Assembly (NCBI GenBank): GCA_964399625.1
Contig: CAYNSB010000020.1
Coordinates: forward strand, 1-57,722
Length of the DNA: 57,722 bases
Source: CAYNSB01 sp964399625
Lineage (GTDB): Bacteria > Planctomycetota > Phycisphaerae > Phycisphaerales > UBA1924
Reading direction: 5' to 3'
Positions 33,913-42,593 of the stretch are shown in pieces. Under the pieces are notes generated by a model. It saw only the letters and a program-made list of their open reading frames with translations. It was not told the DNA's origin and did not search any database. Position 1 is the first letter of the stretch, and every line of letters begins with the position of its first letter. Both the position numbers and the translations under genes were made by a program.

Positions 33913-35550
33913 ATGTCGATCATCAACCGCCCCACGGACGTGGCCCGCAAATCCAAACCCAAGCCTGTCCACCCTGCCCAGCACCCGCCGCACGCGGTGC
34001 CGATGGCCGAGCAAGCCACGCCCCTCGAGAACGGCATCAGGGCCCACGGCGACTCGTTCGCCGACGTGCTCCGGCGTGAGACGCACAACGGCAAGGCTTC
34101 GCCGCGCTCGGGCGTCCGCCCCGCGCAGGACACGAGCGTCCGCCACTTCGTCGTGGACACGAACGTCCTGCTGCACAACCCCAACGCGATCTTCGTCTTC
34201 AAGGAGCACCACGTCGTCATCCCCTTCGCCGTGATCGAGGAACTCGACGCGATGAAGCGGAAGGACGACGACCTTGGGCGCAACGCCCGCGAGGTGATCC
34301 GCCACCTCGACCGCCTGCGCTCGCGCGGGCGCCTCACCGACGGCGTGCCCTGGGGCGAGGCCTCGCCCGGCGTGGGCGCGGCGTCGAGCGCGGGCGACGG
34401 GCTCTCGGGCACCGTCCGCATCGACATCGGCGAGCACACGCGCCCCGTGGTGCTGGACCAGGACTCGCCCGACAATCGCATCATCGCCGTCGCCTGGCAC
34501 CTGCACCAGTCGGGCGTGCCCGCGGTGTTCGTCTCCAAGGACATCTCGGCCCGCATCAAGTCCGATGCCCTGGGCATCACCACCGAGGACTTCGAGAACG
34601 CGAAGGTCGATGCGGACAAGCTCTACACCGGGTTCATCACCATCGAGGTCGAGGGCGACCTGATCGACGAGCTCTACAAGAACCGCATGCTCCCCATGGA
34701 CCGCCTGGTCGGCGCACTGAGCGCGACCTCCCCCACCGGCGAGCGCTACACGCGCGAGCTCGTCGCCAACCAGTACCTCGTGCTCAAGAACAAGGACGAC
34801 GAGCACCACACGGGGCTCGCGCGTCGCCTGGCCGACACCGACCACGTGATTCCCGCGACGGGCCCGCGCAAGCCGGTGTTCGGGATCATGGCCCGCAACC
34901 TGCAGCAGACCATGGCCCTGGACCTGCTGCTCGATGACGAGATCAAGTTCATCACGCTGCTGGGCTCGGCGGGCACGGGCAAGACGCTGTTCGCGCTGGC
35001 CGCGGGCATGTCCAAGGTCTTCAGCGAGGAACGCTACGAGAAGCTCCTGTGCGCCCGCCCCATCATGCCGCTGGGGCGCGACATCGGGTACCTGCCCGGC
35101 GACAAGGACGAGAAGCTCACCGCGTGGATGCAGCCGATCTTCGACAATCTGACCTACCTCATGTCCACGCGCGGCGCCGAGAAGATGCAGCACGCCGACA
35201 GCCACACCAGCGAGCAGCGGATCACCAAGCTCATGGCCGACGGCAAGCTGGTGCTCGAGCCGCTCACGTACATCCGCGGGCGGTCGATCCCGCACCAGTT
35301 CATGATCGTCGATGAGGCGCAGAACCTCACGCCGCACGAGGTCAAGACGATCGTCTCGCGCGTGGGCGACGGCACCAAGCTCATCCTCACCGGCGACATC
35401 GGGCAGATCGACAACCCGTACCTGGACACCTCCAGCAACGGGCTCGCCTACGCCGTGGAGCGCATGAAGGGCCTGGGCATCGCCGGGCACGTCACGCTGC
35501 TCAAGAGCGAGCGGAGCGAACTGGCGAGCATCGCGGCCGCACGCCTGTGA
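33913..35550 (+). CDS. PIN domain-PhoH-like ATPase (YlaK type)
   Basis: A 545-residue protein fusing an N-terminal PIN nuclease domain to a PhoH-family ATPase. The PIN part (about residues 75-210) has FVVDTNVLLHN, VIEELDAMKR and DNRIIAVAW, giving the acidic cluster for metal. The ATPase has GSAGTGKTLFALAAG (Walker A, about 355-369) and MIVDEAQNLTPHEV (Walker B), then ILTGDIGQID. Such proteins are RNA helicases/ribonucleases of uncertain biological role. It begins ATGTCGATCATC, with no strong ribosome binding site. A second, shorter PhoH homologue lies at 54882 with PgpH; the two belong to different subfamilies. Confidence 0.93.
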   Translation: MSIINRPTDVARKSKPKPVHPAQHPPHAVPMAEQATPLENGIRAHGDSFADVLRRETHNGKASPRSGVRPAQDTSVRHFVVDTNVLLHNPNAIFVFKEHHVVIPFAVIEELDAMKRKDDDLGRNAREVIRHLDRLRSRGRLTDGVPWGEASPGVGAASSAGDGLSGTVRIDIGEHTRPVVLDQDSPDNRIIAVAWHLHQSGVPAVFVSKDISARIKSDALGITTEDFENAKVDADKLYTGFITIEVEGDLIDELYKNRMLPMDRLVGALSATSPTGERYTRELVANQYLVLKNKDDEHHTGLARRLADTDHVIPATGPRKPVFGIMARNLQQTMALDLLLDDEIKFITLLGSAGTGKTLFALAAGMSKVFSEERYEKLLCARPIMPLGRDIGYLPGDKDEKLTAWMQPIFDNLTYLMSTRGAEKMQHADSHTSEQRITKLMADGKLVLEPLTYIRGRSIPHQFMIVDEAQNLTPHEVKTIVSRVGDGTKLILTGDIGQIDNPYLDTSSNGLAYAVERMKGLGIAGHVTLLKSERSELASIAAARL

Positions 35551-35559
35551 TCGGTCTCG

Positions 35560-36243
35560 TCACTTTGGAGCGGGCGTCGCGGGAATCTCGCCCATGCGCA
35601 CGGGCGTGCTGGGCGTGACCTCCGCGCGCATGAGCCGCTCGTTGGACATTCGCCCCTCGATCCGCAGCTGCTCGCGCTGGAAGAACGCCCGCCACTTCGG
35701 GTCCGTCTCCAGGAGCAGGGCGGAGCGGACGCGCTCCAGGCACGCCTCGTCGGCCATCTGCAGCAGGCGCGCGCTCTGGGCCGCGCCGCGCAGGGCGTCG
35801 ATGTACCGAGGGTCGCGCTCCAGGCTCTTGATGTAGTACTCCAGGGCGCGCTCGCTCCATCCGGCCTCGTCGTAGGCGAGCGCCACGTTGAGGTACGGCT
35901 TGGGGTCCGTGGGCGAGACGTCCGCCGCGGCGCGGAACATGTCCGCCGCGTCCATGCGATCGCCACGCTTCATCAGGAGCAGCCCGAGGTTGTTCCACAC
36001 GCTCGCGAGCGTGCGGGATTGGTCCAGGCTCTGGCGGTAGAGCGCGATCGCCTCTTCGTCGCGACCGGCCTTCTGCGCGTCCTGCGCGCGACGGGCCAGC
36101 TCCATCGCCTTGGAGAGGCGCTGGTCGCTGTCGTCGGAGATGACCACCGTCCCGCCACGGTGCGACCCGCACCCGGGCAGCGCGCCCATCGCGCACAACA
36201 GCCCGAACCCCAGGGCACACGCCATCGCCTTGGTCCCACCCAT
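35560..36243 (-). CDS. TPR lipoprotein, possible pilotin of the Gsp-like operon
   Basis: A 227-residue protein with a lipoprotein signal (MACALGFGLLCAMGALPGC, Cys at about residue 25) and several tetratricopeptide repeats between about 45 and 165, for example DEEAIALYRQSLDQS, ASVWNNLGLLLMKRGD and KPYLNVALAYDEAGW. It ends at ATPAPK. TPR lipoproteins such as PilF act as pilotins that help secretins of type II secretion or type IV pili assemble in the outer membrane. The gene directly follows the gspM-like gene (14-base gap), at the end of the operon, which fits such a role but does not prove it. The ATG at 36243 is preceded by AAGGAG six bases upstream. Confidence 0.85.
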   Translation of the reverse strand: MGGTKAMACALGFGLLCAMGALPGCGSHRGGTVVISDDSDQRLSKAMELARRAQDAQKAGRDEEAIALYRQSLDQSRTLASVWNNLGLLLMKRGDRMDAADMFRAAADVSPTDPKPYLNVALAYDEAGWSERALEYYIKSLERDPRYIDALRGAAQSARLLQMADEACLERVRSALLLETDPKWRAFFQREQLRIEGRMSNERLMRAEVTPSTPVRMGEIPATPAPK

Positions 36244-36257
36244 GCTCGCTCCTTGCC

Positions 36258-36830
36258 TCATGGCTTCTCCCACCGGCGGAAGACCACCCGCATCACCCAC
36301 CCGGTCTGCTCGGCCTGCAGGCGCAGGCTCGAGACTTCCAGCCCCGGCAGACGCGACACGGGGTCGGCCGTCGCCAGGTGCACCCACTCGAGCATCGCCT
36401 TGATCGACGGATCGCGCAGGTTCTCGTACGTCGTCTCGCGGATCGTCACGCCCGCGCGCGACGGGCTCGTCGTCTCGCGCGGGGGCAGCGGCTTGTCTTT
36501 CATGCCCGCGCGCGTCGCCAGCGCTTCCATCTTGGAGAACAGGTCGGGGATCCGCCGGCCCGTCTGCTGCTCGCCGGCGGCGCGGGCCCGGGAGTCCAGC
36601 TCGGCGTATTCCTTGGCGAGCGCCTCGCTCTGCGCGTCGATCTGGGTCCAGTTGGCCAGTTCCCGGCGTGCCTTGGCGCGCGAGGCGAGCCCCGCCCCAG
36701 CCGCAACGACCGCGATCACGAGCACCAGCAGCGACGCGAGCACCAGGGCGCGGGGACGGCTCGCCCGCTCGCGCGATGCCGCGGCGACCGACAGGCCCAG
36801 GCGGACATCCTCGCTCAGCCCGGCGCTCAA
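36258..36830 (-). CDS. GspM/PilO-like inner-membrane assembly protein
   Basis: A 190-residue protein with a cytoplasmic N-terminus, one membrane helix (about residues 25-45, LVLASLLVLVIAVVAAGAG), a coiled segment rich in Arg, Glu and Ala, and a periplasmic domain with the strand pattern VTIRETTYENLRDPSIKAMLEW. The topology and position right after the GspL-like gene fit GspM of type II secretion, which partners GspL in the inner-membrane platform. It starts with a TTG that overlaps the preceding stop codon as TTGA, so its translation should be coupled to gspL. Primary sequence similarity in this family is low, so the call rests on topology and context. Confidence 0.75.
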   Translation of the reverse strand: MSAGLSEDVRLGLSVAAASRERASRPRALVLASLLVLVIAVVAAGAGLASRAKARRELANWTQIDAQSEALAKEYAELDSRARAAGEQQTGRRIPDLFSKMEALATRAGMKDKPLPPRETTSPSRAGVTIRETTYENLRDPSIKAMLEWVHLATADPVSRLPGLEVSSLRLQAEQTGWVMRVVFRRWEKP

Positions 36831-38446
36831 TGCGCACCCCCCGTCGTCTTCTTCCACGTGCCCATGAGCGTCATCGCGATGGAATCGGGGCCGCCGGGCG
36901 GCGTCGAGGCCATGCGCGTCGTGCTGCCCCGCTGCCAGTCGCAGTGCGTGCCCTCGACCTTTCCGATCGAGTCGAACACGAGGTCCGCGGTGGCCAGGTC
37001 CGGCACGCGCAGCTCGAGGATGCAGTTGAGCGGCGTGAGCTGGAGGTCCTTGATCTCCACGATGTCCGTCCCCAGCACCGTCGTCAGCGTCGAGAGCTCC
37101 TGCATGATCGGCATCGCCACGTCCAGGTCCTTGGGGCTCAGCTCCTGGCGGCGACGCTCGACGAGCGTCCGCAGCGACTCGGCCGGCTGCGAGCGCGCCA
37201 GCTCCCGCCCCACCGCGTCGTTGGCGGGCAGCAGCGGGAGCACTCGATCCGCGACCGTCGTCCGCAGAGTCTCGAGCCGCTCGCGCGCCGCGCCGGCGCT
37301 CGACCAGGACCTCCACGCGACGACGCCCATCGCCAGCGCTCCCGCGAGGATCGCCCCCGAGGCCCAGCGGTACATCGAGCGGTGCGCACGCCCGGGTCGC
37401 CCGCTCAGCGTCACCAGGCTCTGGCGACGATCGGAGGCGCCCTGCGCCGGCGGCGCGTCCATCCGCGCCAGGCGCACCAGCGTCGCGAGCACCGGATCCT
37501 CGTGCACCGCCAGGTCCACGCTCGCCCCGGGCCACAGCTCGCCCAGCGCCTGCCCAAGCTCCGCGGGCGTGAGACCGTCGCCCTCGTGGGTTCGCGGGGT
37601 GACCACGACCACCCGCGCCGGCGCCGCGCCGAGCTGGGCCGACCATCCGAGCCACTCCGCGGCCAGGCGCGAGAGATTCGCCCTCGTCACGCCGACCGAC
37701 GCGGACTCGTCCTCGGTCCGGTGCAGGCGCATCGATCCCGCCGCGAGCAGGTCCGCCCCGCGGGACCAGCTCCAGACCAATCGACCCTTCGGATCCACAA
37801 GAACCACGGCGGTCGCGGGGGCGCCCGAGTCCACGACGCGATCGTCGCCGGCGTGCCGCTGGCCCGGCGCGCCCGGGGCGGCTGGGTCCCACGCCATCGC
37901 CGCGGCGTGCCAGAGCGACACGACGCGATCGGCGCTGATGCCGCGATCGTCCAGATCATCCACGAGCAGTCGGGCGCTCACGTCGGGCACGCTCAGCACC
38001 GCGAGGCGCAGCGCGAGCGGGTCCTTCGTTCGCGCCTGCGGTGGCGCGGGCGCGGCGAGGGACTGGATGCTCGCCTCATCGCCCGCCGGCGGCGCCCAGG
38101 GCCCGTTCGAGAGCGACGCCGAAGAGCCCCCCTCGCCCCACGCGTCGCTCATCGACAGCGCGCCCGCGACGACGCTCTCCTCCACGCCCGGCGCGGAGAG
38201 CCACGAGCAGCGCGCGCCCTCCACGTCCACGCAGATCATCCGCAGCCCCGCCCGCGCCCCCTCGCCCTGGAGCAGGCGCTGGGCGATCCACTCGGCCGCG
38301 ACCTGCACCTGCGCCCGGGCCGCGCTCGCGTCGCTCCAGTTCCCGTCCAGCGCGTGCGAATCCTCGCTGCCCTCGCCCACGAGTCGCACCTCGCACAGAC
38401 GCTCGCCCCCCTGGGCACGAGCCAGATAGCACACGCGTCGGCTCAA
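36827..38446 (-). CDS. GspL/PilM-like inner-membrane platform protein
   Basis: A 539-residue protein. The N-terminal region of about 350 residues has an actin-like, GspL/PilM-type cytoplasmic domain with ICVDVEGARC, LRLAVLSVPDVSARLL and VVVVTPRTHEG. A membrane helix lies at about 360-380 (ASGAILAGALAMGVVAWRSW). The periplasmic part after about 385 has a coiled coil and a ferredoxin-like pattern (TDIVEIKDLQLTPLNCILELRV). GspL recruits the GspE ATPase to the membrane. It starts with a TTG overlapping the gspC-like stop (TTGA) and ends overlapping gspM the same way. The cytoplasmic half has inserted Ala/Pro-rich stretches and is longer than typical GspL (about 400). Confidence 0.8.
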   Translation of the reverse strand: MSRRVCYLARAQGGERLCEVRLVGEGSEDSHALDGNWSDASAARAQVQVAAEWIAQRLLQGEGARAGLRMICVDVEGARCSWLSAPGVEESVVAGALSMSDAWGEGGSSASLSNGPWAPPAGDEASIQSLAAPAPPQARTKDPLALRLAVLSVPDVSARLLVDDLDDRGISADRVVSLWHAAAMAWDPAAPGAPGQRHAGDDRVVDSGAPATAVVLVDPKGRLVWSWSRGADLLAAGSMRLHRTEDESASVGVTRANLSRLAAEWLGWSAQLGAAPARVVVVTPRTHEGDGLTPAELGQALGELWPGASVDLAVHEDPVLATLVRLARMDAPPAQGASDRRQSLVTLSGRPGRAHRSMYRWASGAILAGALAMGVVAWRSWSSAGAARERLETLRTTVADRVLPLLPANDAVGRELARSQPAESLRTLVERRRQELSPKDLDVAMPIMQELSTLTTVLGTDIVEIKDLQLTPLNCILELRVPDLATADLVFDSIGKVEGTHCDWQRGSTTRMASTPPGGPDSIAMTLMGTWKKTTGGAH

Positions 38447-39300
38447 CGAGGTTCTCCGTCGCCACGCCCGCCCGAGCCCGGATCGAACCCCGGCCTGCGA
38501 TCGAGGAACGGCTCGTTGCCGCCCCGCCCGCCGCCGCCGTTCCCGCCCTGATTGCCGCCGGGCTGCCCACGGTTGCGCCCGCCGCCCCGCTGGTCGCGGA
38601 AGAACTCGCGCATCTTCTGGGCCTGGGCGGGGTCGATGCCGCGCTCACGCATGCGCTGGATCATCTCCGGGGAGAGCGGGCCGCCGGGGCCACCGGGCGC
38701 CACGCCGGGTTGGATTCCGGCCGGCGCCGCGGGCGTGGGCGGGGCGTTGGTGGGCATCTTGACCCACGCGACGCTCGAGCTCGTCTTCTCGGCGCGGGGC
38801 ACCTTGCGCTCCACGCCTCCCTTGCGCAGCGTGATCTCCTTGCTCGTCACGTCCACCAGCTCGTCGTCCCCGATCGCCGAGCCCACGGGCACGAACGCCT
38901 GCGTGCCATCGACGGACACGAGCGCGAGGGTGCGCCCGGGCTCGCGGATCATGCCCAGGAACTTCCAGTCGCTAGGCTCGGGCGGCTGCTGGACGATGGT
39001 CGTAGTCGTCGTTTGCGGCTCGGGATCGGGCTTCTTCGCTTCCTTCTTCCGCCCCATCTCCAGGCGCTCGGCGAGCACGATCGGCGTATCGATCGCCACG
39101 GGCTCAACGCCGTCCGCGCTCGGCGTGGCCGCGGCTACGGCCACGGGCGCGGCGACCTGGGGCCGCGGGATCGGGCGATCGCCCAATTGGGGCACGCCCA
39201 CCGCCAGACCCACCGCCGCGAGCACCAGCGATCCCGCGGCGATCTGCGCCCCGCGCGCCAGCCTCACCGCCCGCGCCCCGTTGATCGGTTGCTTGCTCAT
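38443..39300 (-). CDS. GspC/PilP-like protein with a glycine-rich tail
   Basis: A 285-residue protein with one N-terminal membrane helix (about residues 18-36) and a Pro/Glu/Thr-rich linker (about 75-100). A small beta domain (about 100-160: DWKFLGMIREPGRTLALVSVDG...) matches the homology region of GspC and PilP, which links the inner-membrane platform to the GspD secretin. After that the chain is disordered, rich in Gly, Asn, Arg and Gln, ending with repeated GG units such as GGNQGGNGGGGRGG. The ATG overlaps the gspK-like stop as ATGA. The long glycine-rich tail is not part of typical GspC. Confidence 0.75.
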   Translation of the reverse strand: MSKQPINGARAVRLARGAQIAAGSLVLAAVGLAVGVPQLGDRPIPRPQVAAPVAVAAATPSADGVEPVAIDTPIVLAERLEMGRKKEAKKPDPEPQTTTTTIVQQPPEPSDWKFLGMIREPGRTLALVSVDGTQAFVPVGSAIGDDELVDVTSKEITLRKGGVERKVPRAEKTSSSVAWVKMPTNAPPTPAAPAGIQPGVAPGGPGGPLSPEMIQRMRERGIDPAQAQKMREFFRDQRGGGRNRGQPGGNQGGNGGGGRGGNEPFLDRRPGFDPGSGGRGDGEPR

Positions 39301-40157
39301 CGCGCGACCTCCTGCGTGGCGATCGTATTCCCCTGCCCGTCCCGCACCGGCAGCTCCTCCCACGTGAGGAACTTGCCCAGCGACTGGATCATCCCGCCCG
39401 TGGACTGACCGTTCGAGCTCAGGTCCACCCGCCCACCGTACCGCAGCGTGGGCTCGCTCGCGTGCGGCTCGTACACGTCGATCACCATCTGCACCAGCGT
39501 CGGATGGATCGTGACCAGCGTGGAGAGCAACTGACGCTTGGCGGGCTCGAGCTCCGCCCGGTTCAGAATCGTCTGCAGATCGCTCTCGGTGATGTCCTGC
39601 GCCGCGCGAGCACGCACGACGCTCTCCGCGAACTGACGCGGCGAACGCGCGCCCACGTGACGCGCGATCGCCTCGAGCACCTCGGGCGACGCCGACTTGA
39701 GGCTCACGGGGATGGGTCCCACGGGACGCAGGATCATCGGGTCCGGGTTCCCGCCCGTGAGGTCGCTCAGCTGGGACAGCACGCCGCCCAGCTCGTTGCG
39801 ATCGTTCTCCGAGAGCCCCACGGGATCGGTGAGGATCGCGCCCTGCCCGTCGAAGATCGAGATGGAGATCAGCCCGCCGTCGACCGTCTGGATGTCCAGC
39901 GCGTGCCCGTCGGGATCGAGCATTTTCTCGAGGCTCTGCCCGACGAGCGTGTCGGTCCATTGCCCGATGACCTCGCGCACGCCGCGCTCCAGGTGCCGGG
40001 CCCGGTACCCCTCGAACTCGCGCGTCGCGGTGAGCGTCTGGGCGCTCTGGCGCTCGAGGATGACCACCGCCATGATGCCCGCCACCAACGAGAGCACGAT
40101 GACCATCGGCAGCGCGAAGGCCCGGCGCGCGCGCACCGCGTTACGACGCACGCTCAT
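39297..40157 (-). CDS. GspK-like minor pseudopilin
   Basis: A 286-residue minor pseudopilin. A short basic leader is followed by FALPMVIVLSLVAGIMAVVIL (about residues 14-34), the hydrophobic pseudopilin helix. As in GspK it lacks the Glu at position 5, and it has Ala rather than Gly before the likely cleavage site. Later segments GLISISIFDGQGAIL, SLKSASPEVLEAIARHVG and LQTILNRAELEPAK match the GspK alpha-domain pattern. GspK caps the pseudopilus together with GspI and GspJ. The gene overlaps both neighbours by four bases (ATGA), so it is translationally coupled on each side. Confidence 0.85.
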   Translation of the reverse strand: MSVRRNAVRARRAFALPMVIVLSLVAGIMAVVILERQSAQTLTATREFEGYRARHLERGVREVIGQWTDTLVGQSLEKMLDPDGHALDIQTVDGGLISISIFDGQGAILTDPVGLSENDRNELGGVLSQLSDLTGGNPDPMILRPVGPIPVSLKSASPEVLEAIARHVGARSPRQFAESVVRARAAQDITESDLQTILNRAELEPAKRQLLSTLVTIHPTLVQMVIDVYEPHASEPTLRYGGRVDLSSNGQSTGGMIQSLGKFLTWEELPVRDGQGNTIATQEVAR

Positions 40158-41326
40158 CGCCCACCTCCTGGGCGACCGCCGCCACCGGGCCCGCCGCCGC
40201 CACCGGGCCCGCCGCCGCCGGGATTGCCCGGTCCGCCACGCCCGCCGCCCGGACCACCGGGTCCACCAGGTCCGCCGGGCCCGCCCGGACCGCCCGGACC
40301 GCCGCGACCACCACCCGCGCCACCGCCGTCGCGCCCCGGCCCGCCATCACGCCCGGGCCTGCCGCCACGACCCGGACCGGCGTTCTGCACGCCGCCGCTC
40401 GTCTGCGTTTGCCCGGCGTTCGCCGCGCCCGCGCCCACAGTGTCCGACGGCGCCTGCTCGCTTCCCTCGGTCCACCCGAGCTCGAACATCCAGTTCGCGA
40501 ACAGCCCGTCCACCGTCCGCACCTGCATCTCCACGTACCCGGGCAGATCGAGCATCTGCATCGCCGAGAGGTCCGGCGTGCGCACGCCCTGCTTGAACGA
40601 CACCCACTGCACACCGGCAAGCCCCGAGGCGAGTGGCACGCCCAAAGGGTCCTGCGCGGGATCGAGCGTGAATCGCGACGCGTCGTCGCCCTGGTCCGTG
40701 GGCGGCAGCGGGCGCCACCAGAGCGTCCAGCCGGGATCGCTCACGGGGCGCGTCTGCACGGGTTCGCTCGACGCGAGGGTGGGGCGCAGTTCGAACACGC
40801 CGCGCACGGATCCGGACGCGTCGCGATCGTCGCTGAACGTCTCGGGAACGCCGGTCACGGAGCTCGCCCACCCCTCGGGCACGGGCGGCTTGGACAGGAC
40901 CACCTCCAGTCGCTGCACCGCGGGCGTGCCCGAGCCGCTCACGGGCGTCGCGAGCCAGGGCGGGCCCGAGCGCGGCACGCGCGGATCCGCCTCGAGGATC
41001 ACGCGCTGGCGAGCCGCGACGGCCGCGACGCCGCCGATGATCGCCTGGGGCGCGACGCTGCCCGTCGCGGGCGCGTCGTTGCCCAGCGCGTCGCGCACGA
41101 CGGAGTTGCTCAGGGCCGAGGACGTGGAGTCCGCCACGCGCAGCGAGGAGAACACGCGCTCCATCACGATGTGCAGTCGATCGATGGTCGCCGCCTGCTC
41201 GAAGCGCGCCTGCGCGCGCCGGTCCGTGCCATCGATCGAGACGAGGATCGCGATGATGACGATGACGACGAGCCCCGACAGGGCCGAGGCCGCGATCGTC
41301 TCGATGAGCGTGAAGGCGCGTCTCAT
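40154..41326 (-). CDS. GspJ-like pseudopilin with a collagen-like glycine-proline tail
   Basis: A 390-residue protein starting MRRAFTLIETIAASALSGLV: a very short leader, Ala before the processing site and the conserved Glu at position 5. The globular part (about residues 30-300) fits GspJ-type minor pseudopilins. From about residue 318 the chain is low in complexity: GRPGRDGG repeats, then a run of consecutive GGP/GPG triplets, i.e. a collagen-like Gly-X-Y tail of about 60 residues ending in RPGGGR. Such a tail is absent from known GspJ proteins. Translation is coupled to the gspI-like gene upstream and gspK downstream by ATGA overlaps. Confidence 0.83.
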   Translation of the reverse strand: MRRAFTLIETIAASALSGLVVIVIIAILVSIDGTDRRAQARFEQAATIDRLHIVMERVFSSLRVADSTSSALSNSVVRDALGNDAPATGSVAPQAIIGGVAAVAARQRVILEADPRVPRSGPPWLATPVSGSGTPAVQRLEVVLSKPPVPEGWASSVTGVPETFSDDRDASGSVRGVFELRPTLASSEPVQTRPVSDPGWTLWWRPLPPTDQGDDASRFTLDPAQDPLGVPLASGLAGVQWVSFKQGVRTPDLSAMQMLDLPGYVEMQVRTVDGLFANWMFELGWTEGSEQAPSDTVGAGAANAGQTQTSGGVQNAGPGRGGRPGRDGGPGRDGGGAGGGRGGPGGPGGPGGPGGPGGPGGGRGGPGNPGGGGPGGGGGPGGGGRPGGGR

Positions 41327-42129
41327 CGCGCACCCCCGCCGCCGCCATTGGTTCCGCCGGCGCGATTGCCCCCGCCACCCCCACCGCCAACTCCACCGCT
41401 CCCGCGCCCACCGCCGCCGAAGCCGCCAAAGCCACCGCCCTGGCCCGTGCCCCGGCCCGCGCCGCCGCCCCGTTGCCCGAAGGGGCGCTGCCCGCGCGAG
41501 CCCTGCCCGCGCTGCGCCGAGGGCGAGCCGGAGAACGTGACTCCCGCGCCCACGCGCTTGCTCGTGCCCATCATCTGGTCGAGGAAGTTGCGCATCGACG
41601 CGGGATCGTTCATCAGCTGGTTGATCTGGTCGGGGTTGCGCAGGCCCGTGGGATCGAGCATGCGCGAAAGCTCCGCCTGCGGCAGCGACGCGTCGCACAC
41701 CTCGGCCCCGCCCGATTGCTCGCTGAGCCACACCTTCACGCGCACGCGCATGAACCGGTCCGGGCTCAGCCCGCTCTGACGCGTGGTGTCCCGCCCCTCG
41801 GGCACGGCCTCGGTGACGAGGATCGGCTCCTCCGCGTACGTCCAGCGGAACTTGAGCACGCGATCGGGCGGCCCGTACTCAAGGAGCTTGGTCCGGTCCG
41901 GCATCTTCGTCGGATCGGAGAGGTACGCGATCACCAGTCGATTGGCGACCTCCATCGCCGCCAGGCGCTGACGCTCGCGCGTCTGCGTGCCCACGACGAA
42001 CGAGAACGTCCCGAAGAGCGCCGAGGCGATCACGCCCAGCATCGCCGTCGCGGCGACCACCTCGAGGAAGGTCATGCCACGCCTGAGCAGGCGCGAGCGG
42101 CGTGGGAGATTGGATCGGGCGCGGGCCAT
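41323..42129 (-). CDS. GspI-like pseudopilin with a glycine-rich tail
   Basis: A 268-residue minor pseudopilin. A basic leader ends in RRG, and the processed protein would begin MTFLEVVAATAMLGVIASALFG, with Glu at position 5 as in functional pseudopilins. The globular part continues to about residue 190. It is followed by a Gly/Arg/Gln-rich disordered tail of about 75 residues with GQRGGGAG, GGFGGFGGGG and GGVGGGGGGGN elements. This is the only pseudopilin in the cluster with Gly before the cleavage site. It lies between gspG-like (6-base gap) and gspJ-like (ATGA overlap) genes. Assignment as GspI rather than GspH rests on gene order and is not certain. Confidence 0.8.
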   Translation of the reverse strand: MARARSNLPRRSRLLRRGMTFLEVVAATAMLGVIASALFGTFSFVVGTQTRERQRLAAMEVANRLVIAYLSDPTKMPDRTKLLEYGPPDRVLKFRWTYAEEPILVTEAVPEGRDTTRQSGLSPDRFMRVRVKVWLSEQSGGAEVCDASLPQAELSRMLDPTGLRNPDQINQLMNDPASMRNFLDQMMGTSKRVGAGVTFSGSPSAQRGQGSRGQRPFGQRGGGAGRGTGQGGGFGGFGGGGRGSGGVGGGGGGGNRAGGTNGGGGGAR

Positions 42130-42135
42130 CGTCGC

Positions 42136-42552
42136 TCATTGCCCCGCCGGGGGCTTCCAGATGCTCACGTCGTCGGGCGTGCCCAGCGCACCATCGGCGC
42201 CCTTGCTGTACAGGTCGAAGGGCTGCCCGTCGTGACCGGGAACGCCGTAGACCAGCGCGTTGTTCCATCCGTCCACGAGCTTCTTTGTGGGCTCCAGGTA
42301 CGGGGTCTTGCCCGCCTGCAGCGCGGTCAGATCCGGCGGGTAGCTGGCGGTGTTGAGCTGGTACTGCTGGATGGCGGTCTTGACGACGTTCATCGTCGCC
42401 CAGGTCGCCTTCTCGCGGGCCTTCTCGCCCTGCCCGAAGATGCTGTAGGCCGCGACCGCCATCAGGATGCCGATGATCGCCAGCACGAGCGTGAGCTCGA
42501 GCAGCGAGAAGGCTCGCGCCGCGGTGATCGTTCTGGTTCCACGCCTGTTCAT
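42136..42552 (-). CDS. gspG: GspG-like major pseudopilin
   Basis: A 138-residue major pseudopilin of type II secretion. A leader is followed by FSLLELTLVLAIIGILMAVAAY (Glu at position 5), then a helix and the C-terminal GspG signature: LVDGWNNALVYGVPGHDGQPFDLYSKGADG and a final DDVSIWKPP, the calcium-site region typical of GspG. The residue before the likely cleavage site is Ala, not Gly. The ATG at 42552 has GGGAG five bases upstream, giving a 14-residue leader. An in-frame ATG at 42597, overlapping the gspF stop as ATGA, would give a 29-residue leader and is a real alternative. Confidence 0.9.
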   Translation of the reverse strand: MNRRGTRTITAARAFSLLELTLVLAIIGILMAVAAYSIFGQGEKAREKATWATMNVVKTAIQQYQLNTASYPPDLTALQAGKTPYLEPTKKLVDGWNNALVYGVPGHDGQPFDLYSKGADGALGTPDDVSIWKPPAGQ

Positions 42553-42593
42553 AGTGCTCCCTCGTTGAGGCGCCCGCAGGCGGCGCATCGTGC

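Noticed and set aside
38450..42130. Repetitive GGC/CCG runs resembling a tandem repeat or CRISPR-like array
   Set aside because: The runs are within coding frames for glycine-rich tails and have no spacers of constant length or identical direct repeats.
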